Source: Halocaridina rubra
Lineage: Eukaryota; Arthropoda; Malacostraca; Decapoda; Atyidae
Length of the DNA: 64,000 nt
Reading direction: 5' to 3'
NCBI GenBank assembly: GCA_037179515.1
Contig: JAXCGZ010009485.1
Coordinates: 62,001 to 126,000 of the forward strand
A model generated the notes under the pieces. That model was not told the DNA's origin. It did not search any database and was given only the letters and a program-made list of their open reading frames with translations. The first letter of the stretch is position 1, and each line of letters opens with the position of its first letter. This document shows positions 1 through 10,792 of this stretch, piece by piece. The translations under genes and the position numbers were made by a program.

Positions 1-118
1 AAATAAAATCCCACTGTGGGGCATAAGGAAGGGCATTAACTATTAATCCCCTTTATAACTCTAGCATTTCTGTGTCCACCCCCATTTAAATAGTGACTAA
101 TTGTGATGTGCAAAACAG
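1..118 (+). repeat. SINE family A, 5'-truncated copy
   Basis: The sequence has the body and tail shared by about ten copies in the window: a 'cccactgtggggc' block, a 'ggaagggcat' block, a run resembling 'attccccagctccaacc', then 'tgtgtccacccccatt' and a short end close to 'tagtgac'. The tRNA-like head would lie before position 1. Complete copies (for example 28648-28803) start with a tRNA-like stretch 'cagtggtaagagcac', which suggests pol III promoter descent. The family grouping comes from comparing copies by eye. Confidence 0.7.
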
Positions 119-855
119 TGGATATATTATTATCGTACCATCTTTAAACTTTTGAGTTTTTAAATTAAAATTGGGTATCATTTGAGTATGAGATAGTTTT
201 GTTTATAATAATATTTTAACGTATATTTTAGTAAATACAAACCAGATAGTAGTTAATAAATGTGCAAATTTTTCATTTTTATATATGTTTACTGTTTAGC
301 TTTGATGTTTTTATATTATTTACAATTTTATAGTCTGTAATTCTTTTTATTATTTCATTTGCCTCTTCATAAGAATAGAGTTAATAATTCTGTTTGGTGG
401 GGTGACCTTAAAATTCTTGTTTGGAATATTTTAATTAGTATAGGGTGACCATAGAACTCTTATTTGGCATATTTTAATCACTGTAGGAGAGTGGTAAAGT
501 CTGTTTTATTCTTAGTTCATATAAACACTTTTTATGAGTGTGACTCCGGGATGGGCAAAGAAAATTGCCCTCATTGGTCCCAAGCACCAAAAAACTTGCA
601 AGTATGTCCCTGGCCCATACTTTCCCCAAGCATTATTAGAGTTATTAGACAAAGCGTAACTTATATTTTATCAAATGTCACACATTATGTTTCCACCATC
701 GTTATTTATTTAATGTAATGGAGATTTACATCAAAGAGTGGAACAAGGTATATAGGCATGTACAGTAGTCTTTTCATGCCAAATTATTTGTGATACTTCT
801 ATACGACTGAAATGAGATAGCTATTCTCTTTACGTTATTTATTGACTTTGGTATA
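119..855. other. AT-rich stretch without a recognisable gene
   Basis: I see no coding signal here. At about 541-590 there is a short reverse-oriented match to the 3' end of the jockey-like LINE of this window, recognisable by 'gggcaaagaaaattgccctc'. The same block recurs at 37800-37850. Confidence 0.5.
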
Positions 856-1220
856 CAGTGATCCCTCATTTATTGCGAGGGTTAGGTTCCGGGACCCGTC
901 GCGATAAGTGAATTTTCGCGAAGTAGGAACACCTTAAAGTTAATTAATTAATTAATATATATATTTATTTATTTATTTATTATTATTTTTTTTAAGATTA
1001 TTGTGACACCAGGATGGACCAAAAGATGATAAAATAAAACAGCCTTTATCAGGCTGTAAAGAGAAACGGATGGAGAGTGTAATGACCTGTCAGATGTGAA
1101 GGGATTATAAAAGATGTGTAATGAATATCCAACTCTCTGCTGGGTTTTAATATACTTCTGCATTACTCTCATGATGTCTATTCCAAAAATTCTCCTTAGA
1201 TCTTCTTCTTCTTCTTCTTC

Positions 1221-1269
<49 letters not shown>

Positions 1270-1312
1270 TTTTTTTTTTTACAATAATTTTCCTTTGATG
1301 ATGATTGTGGAG

Positions 1313-1359
<47 letters not shown>

Positions 1360-1444
1360 CATTATTATTACGAATTTGCAATTAAACCATTATTTTTACA
1401 ATACATAATGTAGTTTTGGTTGAATGAACAAGAGTTAATTAAAG

Positions 1445-1832
<388 letters not shown>

Positions 1833-2252
1833 AAACATTCTATTCTACCCAACCCCCCACACTCTCTTTGTCCCAGCCAACTAGGGAGGGGCACTGTACA
1901 CAGTTATTAAAGTAAATGAACCAACAGATGTACAAACAATGATGAGCCCTTAATAATAATAATAATAATAATAATGATGATGTTAATCTCCACAATCATC
2001 ATCAAAGGAAAATTATTGTTGCCAATAATAATAATAATAATAAGATCTAAGGAGAATTATTGGAATAGACATCATGAAAGTAATGAAGAGGTATATTAAA
2101 ACCCAGCAGAGAGCTGGAGATTCATTACACATCTTTTATAATCCCGTCACATCTGACAGGTCATTACACTCTCCATCACTGTTTCTCTTTACAGTCTGAT
2201 AAAGGCTGTTTTATTTTATCATTTTTTGCCCCATCCTGGTGTCACAATAATC

Positions 2253-2255
<3 letters not shown>

Positions 2256-2319
<64 letters not shown>
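2256..2319. repeat. (TA)n microsatellite in the right arm of the palindromic element
   Basis: A pure TA run is followed by about 20 T. It lies just inside the right terminus, where the other copy has a 51-nt A run (61257-61309). Confidence 0.95.
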
Positions 2320-2338
<19 letters not shown>

Positions 2339-2422
2339 CAAAAAAAGAATCGCGATACAGTGAATTCACGAGAGGTGAATCGCGATAGAGCGAGGGATTG
2401 CTGTATATATTATGTGTTTCTT

Positions 2423-2590
2423 TGGGACTGCTGTAGTGCAGTGGTTCGAATGCTCGACTTTGAGAGTAGCAGGTCCAAGTTTGCACCCACCATGAGGCAT
2501 TGGGAAGAATATTCAACCTTAATTCCCCAGCTCCAACCTGTCTGTGTCCACCTTCATTCGAATGGGGATTATTAGTGATACAAAAACCGG
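2423..2590 (+). repeat. SINE family A copy
   Basis: The head is tRNA-like ('gtgcagtggttcgaatgctc'), followed by the internal 'gcattgggaagaatattcaa' region and the conserved tail 'attccccagctccaacctgt', 'tgtgtccacc', 'aatggggatt', 'agtgat'. It matches the copies at 28648, 29670 and 43645. The nearby short open frames are not genes. Confidence 0.75.
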
Positions 2591-3185
2591 CATATAACAT
2601 CATGATGTTCGTCTCGAGAAATTTGTATGGTGATAATTGAACAAACTCAGACTCCTTTAGAGGCTGCTGGTGGGAGGCCATAAGATGTATTAATTTGATT
2701 TGATCACATGATAGCGTTGTTGTATGTGAAGTGTTACTTTGATTTTATTGTAGAAGTTGAAAAACCTTGCATGTAAAATATTATTCAAATTTAGTTTTGA
2801 GTTTATAACATTATAAAATGTATATAATTAATTTTGTGACACATATACTAACTTCTTCCATTTAGTTTTTTCATTCAGAGATGTATATGAGTACTGTAAA
2901 GCTACTTTCTGTAGTCAGTTTTATAGTGTTTAGCCTTTAAATGGTGGGTGACTTACGGGTGAACTACATTTATGCCTTGCAAGAGAATGCCAGATGCATT
3001 AAATATATGTTCTTGCAAACTCTTCTCCTCCCTTCCACATCCTTCACACTCATACCAGAGCTGTCATAAACCTAAAAAGAAAAAAAGTCTTACAACTATG
3101 GATCAACAGTGTTTTGTTCCCTTTCAGGAAGCAGGTGACCTATATATTGTATAAGTTTTTATGAATTATTTTTTATTGATATATA
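2591..3185. other. No recognisable feature
   Basis: AT-rich single-copy-looking sequence. The short open frames have no protein-like composition. Confidence 0.4.
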
Positions 3186-4152
3186 TGCAGGAGGTCCTTA
3201 ACGTATCATGCAGTTCCGTTCTTCATGACACGTTGTAACCCAGTATTCCATCTAAGTGGGAACACACCTAAATAAGTGCCTACATCACCCACCTATGCTA
3301 ATGCAGTAGTAAAGTTCTTTATCTAATACATAAAAATCACTACATTTCTATGACATGAAAACTTAACGAGGACTAAGAAAACACATGGAGGACATAAATA
3401 TAAAATAATGAAATGAAACTGTAACAAATAAAGAGAACATTTTCTTACCTTTACTCCTGTGGTTGGCTTGTACACAGGAAGGGGTGTTGCAAGAGAGGGA
3501 TACGCCATTAATGCTAGTCATCCCGTCAAAGCACTAAGAACCTTTCCATCTCCATCATTAGGCCACTACACTCCTTAGTAATCACAGTGGACTTCATAAG
3601 AGCAGAGCTTCTCACATGTTCAAGGATGCGATACTAATCATTGATAATCGTCGCCATGGTCGAACGGCTTAACCCTAGTAACTGACCAATGTTGGCAGCA
3701 GTTTCTCCCTTTTCCAATGTTTCACTATCTCTCATTTCACTTCCATGGTGATGACTTTCCATTTCTTTGAAGCACTGCCATCACAAAAATTTGCTTTATG
3801 CTTGGAAGTCATAATACAGGCCAAACATTATATGAAAAAGCTAAATAAACCAAAGAGCAAATAAACACAATAACAAGATGGCGTACGAGCAGGAACTGAG
3901 TGACGCATTTTCCTCAGGCTAATGCAGCGTGTCGAGGTATTCTTCCACCACACTCAACTTACTGTTCCCGTGCGAAGTTTGTATTTATGACACAAATCAC
4001 GTAGATCAAAAGAATTTCTTAATAATTTATAGGAGATGCATTGTAACCACAAAATGTTGTAGATCAAAGAATTTCTTAATAATTTATAGGAGATGCGTTG
4101 TAACCACAAAATGTTGTAGGTTGAGAACCATGTAAACCGAGGGTCCCCTGTG
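3186..4152 (-). pseudogene. Tigger/pogo transposon relic, transposase N-terminus only
   Basis: The right end 'gtaaaccgagggtcccctg' (reverse complement CAGGGGACCCTCGGTTTAC) and the left end 'gcaggaggtccttaacgt' are diverged Tigger-type termini. On the minus strand at about 3560-3800 the sequence corresponds to the N-terminal part of Tigger transposase: a Lys-rich start, then the region seen intact as 'EKGETTMNIG' in the larger relic at 13-15 kb. The coding sequence is broken and the catalytic domain has been deleted. A unit of about 60 bp ('aatttcttaataatttatag') is tandemly duplicated at about 4006-4120. Confidence 0.65.
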
Positions 4153-4153
4153 A

Positions 4154-4611
<458 letters not shown>

Positions 4612-4666
4612 TATACTGTATATATATGTAGTCTTCATTACTTAAAGACAATAATATAGCGATCAT

Positions 4667-4806
4667 CCCACACTTAGAAAGGTTTACAGAAAAACAACAG
4701 ATGCTCTAAATTTTCGTCCTCAATCTGGCCTCATTAGGATGAGGCCAGGTGAAGAGCGAAAATTTTTAGCATCTGTTGTTTTTCTGTATACCTTTCTAAG
4801 TGTGGG
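4667..4806. repeat. Near-perfect 140-nt hairpin
   Basis: The left arm starts 'cccacacttagaaagg' and the right arm ends 'cctttctaagtgtggg'. The arms pair over about 66 nt with only a handful of mismatches and a loop of a few bases around 'ggcctcattaggatgaggcc'. It could be a small foldback MITE or a source of hairpin RNA. It has no coding content. Confidence 0.9.
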
Positions 4807-4897
4807 TTTTTTCTCTCTCTCTCATGTGCCAAAGCACCTTTGTAGATAGTATTGAAAACCAAGGAAAGGCATGACTTCTGATATCACGAACATGGAG

Positions 4898-5092
4898 GGC
4901 CTAGTCCTCCATATCTCTGGGTCCTCTGTACTTTGACTGTTCTATTCTGTCTGTCGTTTTCCTTTGTGTGATATTACCTCATCTCTGCCTTGTCTTTAAC
5001 CTTTTTCTTTTCCTTCGTCTTGGTGTTTTCTCGTGCCCTAGCCTTTATTGATTAGGGCAGTTTGCCTGTCCCGGTGTCACTCATAAAAAAGA
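4898..5092 (+). mobile_element. 5'-truncated 3' end of the jockey-like LINE
   Basis: The blocks 'cctagtcctccatatctctg', 'ctgtactttgactgtt', 'tttcctttgtgtgatatt', 'gtgttttctcgtgcc' and 'gggcagtttgcctgtcccgg' match the 3' UTR of the longer copies ending near 22006 and 58370. It ends with 'gtgtcactcataaaaaa', giving a likely true 3' terminus. The severe 5' truncation is typical of target-primed reverse transcription. Confidence 0.8.
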
Positions 5093-5809
5093 ATGGATTT
5101 GATGTTATGAAACAGGTGTTTCAAAACTTGCTCCTCTGAAATATAAGTGACTATGTATAAATTGTAAATAATTTTTGAATTCATGTAATTTATGTTAAAA
5201 ACATTTATGTCATTTATCATGGCATAAATGATGTAACAGAATTATTTTGGACCACAAATTTAGTGGCTAAATTTATGGAATTTATTGTAAAAATTTATAT
5301 TTTATCATGACATATGGTCAAAAAGTATTCTGGTATACAGTATATCTAAAATTTATTTCAGGAAAGAGAATTTTTAGGATAAATATAACTGTAAAGACAG
5401 TGTTACAACATTTGATTTCAGCAATCCCTTATAATATTAATAGTGTAGATGATACGCATGAATAATATTTGTTGTGAACCCTTCCTCTTTTGTGATATTT
5501 AGTTGAAAATAATTTGGACATACTATAGTTTCAACTCTAACTTGCATTATTGAAAGTAAAAACCCATCATATTTGCTACTTTATACATGAGGCTATTTTG
5601 TTATGTATAATAATTTTTTTTCTCTGTTGATCATTAACTAATATTTTAACATTTAACATATAATTGACTGTTAAACCTTTGCCATTATGAAAATAACTGT
5701 CCTTTGTTAAATATGTTTATTAAAATTTTTGGTAACATATGTTTTGGTAATTATCTTCCACTTAGACTGGTATAGGCACAGATGTTATCTCACGATCCCT
5801 TCCCTTCAG
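5093..5809. other. AT-rich stretch without a recognisable gene
   Basis: No repeat or coding feature was recognised. Confidence 0.4.
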
Positions 5810-5917
5810 TCCAACTTTCTATGCTTGTTATTGGATGAGAAACTCCAGTTTAGGCTAAGGCACAAGATTGAATTGGCACATTTATGGGCCAGATTGCTAG
5901 TGGGAGCCATTGTTGAG
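5810..5917 (+). CDS. Possible orphan exon of an unidentified gene (weak)
   Basis: This is a 108-nt segment (36 codons, phase 0 on both sides). It is preceded by a good pyrimidine tract and acceptor ('cccttcccttcag') and followed by a plausible donor (GAG|GTATGCC). It reads SNFLCLLLDEKLQFRLRHKI then ELAHLWARLLVGAIVE: amphipathic, protein-like, with no stop. I do not recognise the family. No partner exon is secure, although a segment at 9983-10112 is phase-compatible. It may equally be chance. Confidence 0.22.
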
Positions 5918-6600
5918 GTATGCCACAACTCACCTTTACATTGCATGTGAAGAAAGGTGTGTTGCTGCAACTAGAAGTAGCAGCAGCTCAGAAATCGGTC
6001 CACTGTTTTTGCAGTATGTTTTGGTTCTAAAGGAGTGCTCAACACTGCATGTGTTAACTTTCAAGAGTATTCCCTTATTAAATTTATCATCCCTTTTATC
6101 CCAAAGGAGGGATGAAGAGAGATTTAATTATAGTATCTTCTGGTGAGTGTGTGCTTTGACTCGGCCACTCCCCCTTTACAAGAGGGATTCTAGTCATGGA
6201 ATATGATCTAATTCCATGCTTCTGGGCAGCTTGAATTTGCCCCTCATGCATACACAGTATTGTAATTTTTATTAGTTTTCCTCGAGGCAATCTCCAAAGA
6301 TCATGTTTCTAGCTCCACTCTTGAAATGCCATACCTCCACCACCCTCGGTTTGCTCTTCACTGAAAGCGGCCATTTATCCTCATTCATATACAGTATATG
6401 GTTCTCCTTATTTCCTCCCTATTTCATCCTCTTGCCATCCTGTTAATTGCAAGTGTGTCTTAAACAGCATGTTAATTAAGTCTTAGTAATGGCATGTATT
6501 TATAATCATTCTTAAATGTTTTGAATCATTTAATTCTCTATCCATGCATTGGTGTTAATGTATTTTATTTCACTGTTTTGGATCCAGTTTCTTCCCTTAT
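5918..6600. other. No gene; small SINE-D-like fragment
   Basis: At about 6140-6200 'tgtgctttgactcggccact' followed by a 'cccctttacaagagggattc' block matches the head of a repeat family also seen at 32075-32290 and, inverted, at 41855-42060. Nothing else was recognised. Confidence 0.45.
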
Positions 6601-8760
6601 AAGAACATAAGAACATAAGAATAGAGGACACTGCAACATGCCTACTGGCACACACGAGGCAGCTCCATTTTTGAATTGTATTTTCAGCATGTCTAACCTA
6701 TTCTATTCTACTCTACTTATTTATTCTGTTTTTCTTTTTATGATTTTTCTAATAAGCACTAACCTATTCATAACCACCCTACCTCTGTCATATGTCTATC
6801 TAATCTACATTTGAAGGTGTCTAAGGTATTTGCATTTACTATCCTACTAGGAAGCTTGTTCCATGCATCAGCTACTCTATTACCAAACCAATTTTTACCA
6901 ATTTCCCTTCTGAACCTAAATTTATCAAGCTTAAATCCATTATTACGAGTTCTGGTTTGATCATGAATTTTTAAAACTTTATTAATATCTCCCTTGTTAA
7001 TCCCTTTAAACCATTTATACACTTCAATCATATCCCCCCTAACTCTTCGCCTCTCTAGAGAATGTAGATTAAGTTTTTTTAATCTGTCCTCATATGGTAG
7101 ATTTCTGATATTGTGTATCATCTTGGTCATTCTTCGTTGCACTCTCTCCAAGGATTCAATTTCCATTCTATAATAGGGTGACCAGAATTGCACAGCATAA
7201 TCTAAATGGGGCCTAACTAATGCAAGATAGAGCTGCAAAATAACTTTTTCCGTCCTATTGCTGACGCTTCTTGAGATAAATCCTAAAATTCTGTTTGCTT
7301 TATTTCTGACTGCTGTGCATTGCTCTCTTGGCTTAAGACTACTACTCACAAGAACTCCCAAATCCCTTTCACACTGAGAACTCATGATTTCATGGTTATT
7401 TAGCTTATAACTAGAATTGTCTTTTATAGTACCCATTTTAACTACTTTACATTTTTCAACATTAAATTCCATTTGCCATTTGTCCGACCATTCAGATAAT
7501 CTATTTAGATCTTCCTGTAAAGCATGAATGTCTTCTTTTCCATTTATAGTTCTACCTATTTTAGTGTCGTCTGCGAATTTACTTAGGTTACTACTGATAT
7601 CCGAATCCAGATCATTTAGATATACGATGAATAATAGAGGACCCAGTACCGAGCCTTGTGGTACCCCGCTTGTAACCGAGCCCCACTCTGATTTCTCTCC
7701 ATTTATGCAAACCCTCTGTTTTCTGTCTTTTAACCATTGTTTGATCCATCTGAGCACAGCTCCTCCTATACCATGAGCTTCCAGCTTTTTAACTAATCTT
7801 TTGTGAGGAACTCTATCAAAAGCTTTGCTAAAATCTAGATATATTGTATCATATTCTTTGCCACAATCTACTGCCTCGTAAACTTCTGAATAAAAAGACA
7901 GTAAGTTTGTAAGGCACGAAAAACCCTTAAGAAACCCGTGTTGTGAAAGTTTTATCAGTCTGTGTAATTCTAGATGTGCCCTTATTTTATTTGCAGTTAT
8001 GGATTCTAGAATCTTACCCACTGTTGACGTTAAACTTACCGGCCTATAATTATTCTTTTTAACACGTTCTCCTTTTTTAAATATTGGTACCACATCTGCC
8101 AATTTCCACTCCATGGGTACCGATCCTAATTTTATTGAATTATTAAATAATGCAGTTAGAGGACAACTAAGCTCTTCCTTGCATTCCTTTAATATTCTAG
8201 CATATATTCCATCAGGTCCCGGAGATTTATGAGCCTTTAATTTATCTATTTCTTTTATTACCTCCTCTCTCGTAATATTTATTGAACTAAGTATATTATC
8301 GGGACTGTCTCTGTAAATGGATTCTACTTCCGGAATATTTTCCAAGTTTTCATTTGTAAATACAGATAAGAAATAATCATTTAAACATGTACACATCACT
8401 TTATCGTCATCTGTGATATGGCCATTGGCTACTTCAATTGGTCCGACTTTTTCCTTAAATTTTGTTTGATAATGTTGATAAAACCCTTTAGGATTTTCTT
8501 TAGCTTCTCCTGCTATTCGAACTTCGTATTTTCTTTTCGACTCTCTATCTTTTTAACTTCCCTGTTTAACTGTATATATTGCTGCCTCACCTGCTCTTCA
8601 CCTCTTTTTAGTTTCCTGTATATTCCTCTTTTAATACCTATAAGATTCTTTATTCTATTGTTCATCCATTTAGGGTCATTTTTTCTTGATCTATATTAGC
8701 CTTTAGAATCCTCACACTATACTTCCATGTTAGAGATCTTGGTATAAAGTTTATAGCCTT
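6601..8760 (-). mobile_element. CR1-like non-LTR retrotransposon, 5'-truncated
   Basis: The element reads right to left. It contains a long reverse transcriptase frame (6768-8399) and an upstream piece of linker. Upstream of 8399 the frame continues through 'ENPKGFYQ', then a single-base frameshift near 8530 separates it from another stretch ending 'KKIESRKEN'. The 3' end is at about 6601, where the plus strand shows 'aagaacataagaacataaga', an 8-nt-type 3' tail repeat. The endonuclease domain is missing, so this copy cannot be autonomous. Confidence 0.85.
6768..8399 (-). pseudogene. Reverse transcriptase ORF of the CR1-like LINE
   Basis: About 543 residues are open. In order: 'KSPGPDGI' and 'VPIFKKGE..NNYRPVSL' (RT domains 1-2), 'IYLDFSKAFDRVPH' (RT A box with the first catalytic Asp), 'TSGVPQGSVLGPLLF' (B box), 'KFADDTKI' (C box with the catalytic Asp pair), then the thumb and a C-terminal region with 'RVRGDMIEVYKWF' and 'FGNRVADAWNKLP', usual for CR1/jockey-group ORF2. 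The frame is unusually intact for a 5'-truncated copy, which suggests a recent insertion. I mark it as a pseudogene because the endonuclease is absent and there is a frameshift just upstream. The exact clade (CR1 versus Rex-like) is not resolved. Confidence 0.88.
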
Positions 8761-9417
8761 CACCTTTTACTGTACTCATAAAAAATGGCTACTTACCTCA
8801 CAAACTGGCAAATTATCCTCAATGGTTATCCTGGGAATATAATTGTTTCTAAAGATTCGCAAGTATGATTTTCATCCTCCATCTCAGATTAAAGGGAATT
8901 TCAGGTGAAGAAATTTATTCCATTAGTTAAAATCTTACAAGTCTGAATGAATATGGCTTGCATCTCAGAAATTCACACAATGCTGTCAAATTAGCAAATC
9001 TTCCCACAGTAATGAGGGTTTTTCCTCCCCAACTGCTCCACTTGGAGTTTGTCAATTCTGGTGATAAGAGACCCCATTATTGATATCAGTATCAACACTG
9101 TTCCCGTTCTTCACAAGTCCTGGATAAGTCTACATTGATTTGCATACATTAGTGGCTTTCTCGTCCTCTGACAATTGCAGATGTGTTGGTCAGCTTAGTG
9201 ATTTGTATCATTAAGGTTTTGTGCCACCGTGCTTTGTACGTAGTTATAGTTGCCTGTGGCAGGTGATTTAAGTCTGTGCTCCTGGACAATTTGAATTTTG
9301 TCCCTCATGCATACACAGTATTGTAATGGATGATAATGTAAGAGGGCCAGTTGTGTGGGGTATGTGATATGCTGTGATTAACTGCAACTTCACGTCAAGA
9401 AAAGGTCAAACAGAATT
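8761..9417. other. No recognisable feature
   Basis: Mixed-composition sequence. No protein-like frame or repeat was recognised. Confidence 0.35.
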
Positions 9418-9612
9418 GAGGATCCGGTTTTACGTCACAGGCTCCCTATTCCAGTAAGGGCTAGTATGCTGCCCTTATTTGAAGGACTTGGTTTTGACAG
9501 TGTGATCTTTACCCCGAGTGAATGCCTTTTTAACCTCAGACCGTGACAGGTCTCAAACGAATGACCTGATAATTCGAAGTCATGCACTCTACCACCCAGC
9601 CACTGTGACCAC
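9418..9612 (-). repeat. SINE family C copy, reverse orientation
   Basis: Read on the minus strand it gives a tRNA-like head ('ggtcacagtggctgggtggt'), 'cctgtcacggtctgaggtta', then 'aaaaccaagtccttc', 'tagcccttactggaat' and 'gtgacgtaaaaccggatcc'. The same order of blocks is found in the plus-strand copy at 15694-15890, which has target-site duplications. Confidence 0.75.
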
Positions 9613-10387
9613 ATGGTCGAATATAGAAATACAGTTCTGATTTTAAAGTGTTGGATCAGGTGGTATTCTGAAGATTCGTTGGAGTTATAATAAGGAGCAC
9701 ACAGACTTTTCCTTCCCCCTCTTTCTTTAAGGAAGAGTAAACAGATATGATGAAATTATTGTTTTGGGCTAATTAGGCAGCTAACATTAAACTGTTTGTG
9801 TCAAACCCACAAATAATTGCTACCAAAGTATCTCTTTCTTTTTCATTTCTTATTGGCAGGACAAGCTTGCAAAGAAGAGGCCAACTTCTGGAATTGCATC
9901 ACTTGATTTCAAAATACAAACATGTACATATAAGAACAGTTTCCTTGTTTCATTGGGATCATTGTGCCTTTAATCCCATAAGACATATAATCTCTCTCGT
10001 CATGCCATTCAAAGCGTACATTACTTGCTGGAGAGGAAGTTTCCAGACACTTTACATGTCAAGATCAGACACTTATTAGAGATAAAAGAAAGTAATTTCT
10101 TCTTCCTTCCGGGTAAGGTTATCTTCTGGAAGCTGCAGCAGGGGGTAATCCCTGTATCTCATACCCTGGCAGACCAGAGTATGATGATAACATTAAAGAA
10201 AGTCCCCATTTTACATTAGGGTTCCATTCCAGACAGCTGACTTAACCTGGATTTCGATGTAATCTGGAAAACCTAAATTCGAACCTAGCTCCCCACCAAT
10301 GTAAAAAAATAAATACTCTAAAACATAGAAAACTAATCTAAATTTTTATTCTAAGACATAAATATAGTAAAACTAAACTTAACAGTA
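9613..10387. other. No secure gene; one exon-like segment
   Basis: On the plus strand 9983-10112 reads a stop-free protein-like stretch containing 'HYLLERKFPDTLHVKIRHLL', ending at a good donor (CCGG|GTAAGG). Its upstream acceptor ('cccataag') is poor, and an in-frame TAA lies just before it. I leave it unassigned. Confidence 0.25.
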
Positions 10388-10540
10388 CAGAAGCTTTCCG
10401 AGTTACGAACAAAAATCTACCCATTATCTACTCATGTATTATGTATGTATTACTGTTCTTTACTGTACTGTATTATTACATTATTATTACTGTATTAAAA
10501 TTCATTAATACTGCATACTTTGTTTCATGTGGTAGTTAAG
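10388..10540. repeat. Partial MITE copy with CAG terminus
   Basis: It begins TA|CAGAAGC and contains 'gagttacgaac' and 'cattaatactgcatacttt'. The latter matches 'cattaatactgtatacttt' in the element at 13017-13235, in the same orientation. The right end is missing. Confidence 0.5.
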
Positions 10541-10551
10541 AAGCATCTGAG

Positions 10552-10690
10552 AGGACTAATTTTTATACAAGGTTCCAGGACTCATTGTTCCAGATATCCC
10601 CGTTGAAGAGAGTGAGAGAGATATTCTTCTTCCAAAGACGGAGACCAGGAAGTTCCACTTCCAGGGAGGTCCCAACATCTTTTTCCAGGT
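10552..10690 (+). repeat. Segment X, left copy of an inverted pair around a LINE
   Basis: From 'acaaggttccagga' onward this segment aligns with the reverse complement of 12945-13019 (shared blocks 'acaaggttccagga', 'cagatatccc/cagctatccc', 'gttgaagagag/gttgaggaaag', 'gagattcttct' types). It also has an open plus-strand frame between an acceptor-like and a donor site (10579-10688, 'PDIPVEESERDILLPK'). Because the similarity includes the would-be intron bases and the other copy has a stop, I treat it as a repeat rather than an exon. Confidence 0.5.
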
Positions 10691-10792
10691 AAGTGTCTTC
10701 AACAGAAATTGTTCTGTACTTGCTATGCCTTTGTACCTTTCCAAGGTTTGATAACAATTAATTGGTAGTGAAGATATCACGGGATATTTCAT

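Noticed and set aside
9860..9973. Exon-like start 'DKLAKKRPTSGIASLDF' after a strong acceptor
   Set aside because: The frame stops after 37 codons with no donor, no recognisable family and no supported partner exon.
10579..10688. A 110-nt exon with acceptor, GTAAGT donor and protein-like frame
   Set aside because: It lies in segment X, which recurs inverted at 12945-13019 with similarity extending into the would-be intron and a stop in the other copy, so it behaves as a repeat. The phase match to 9983-10112 may be chance.
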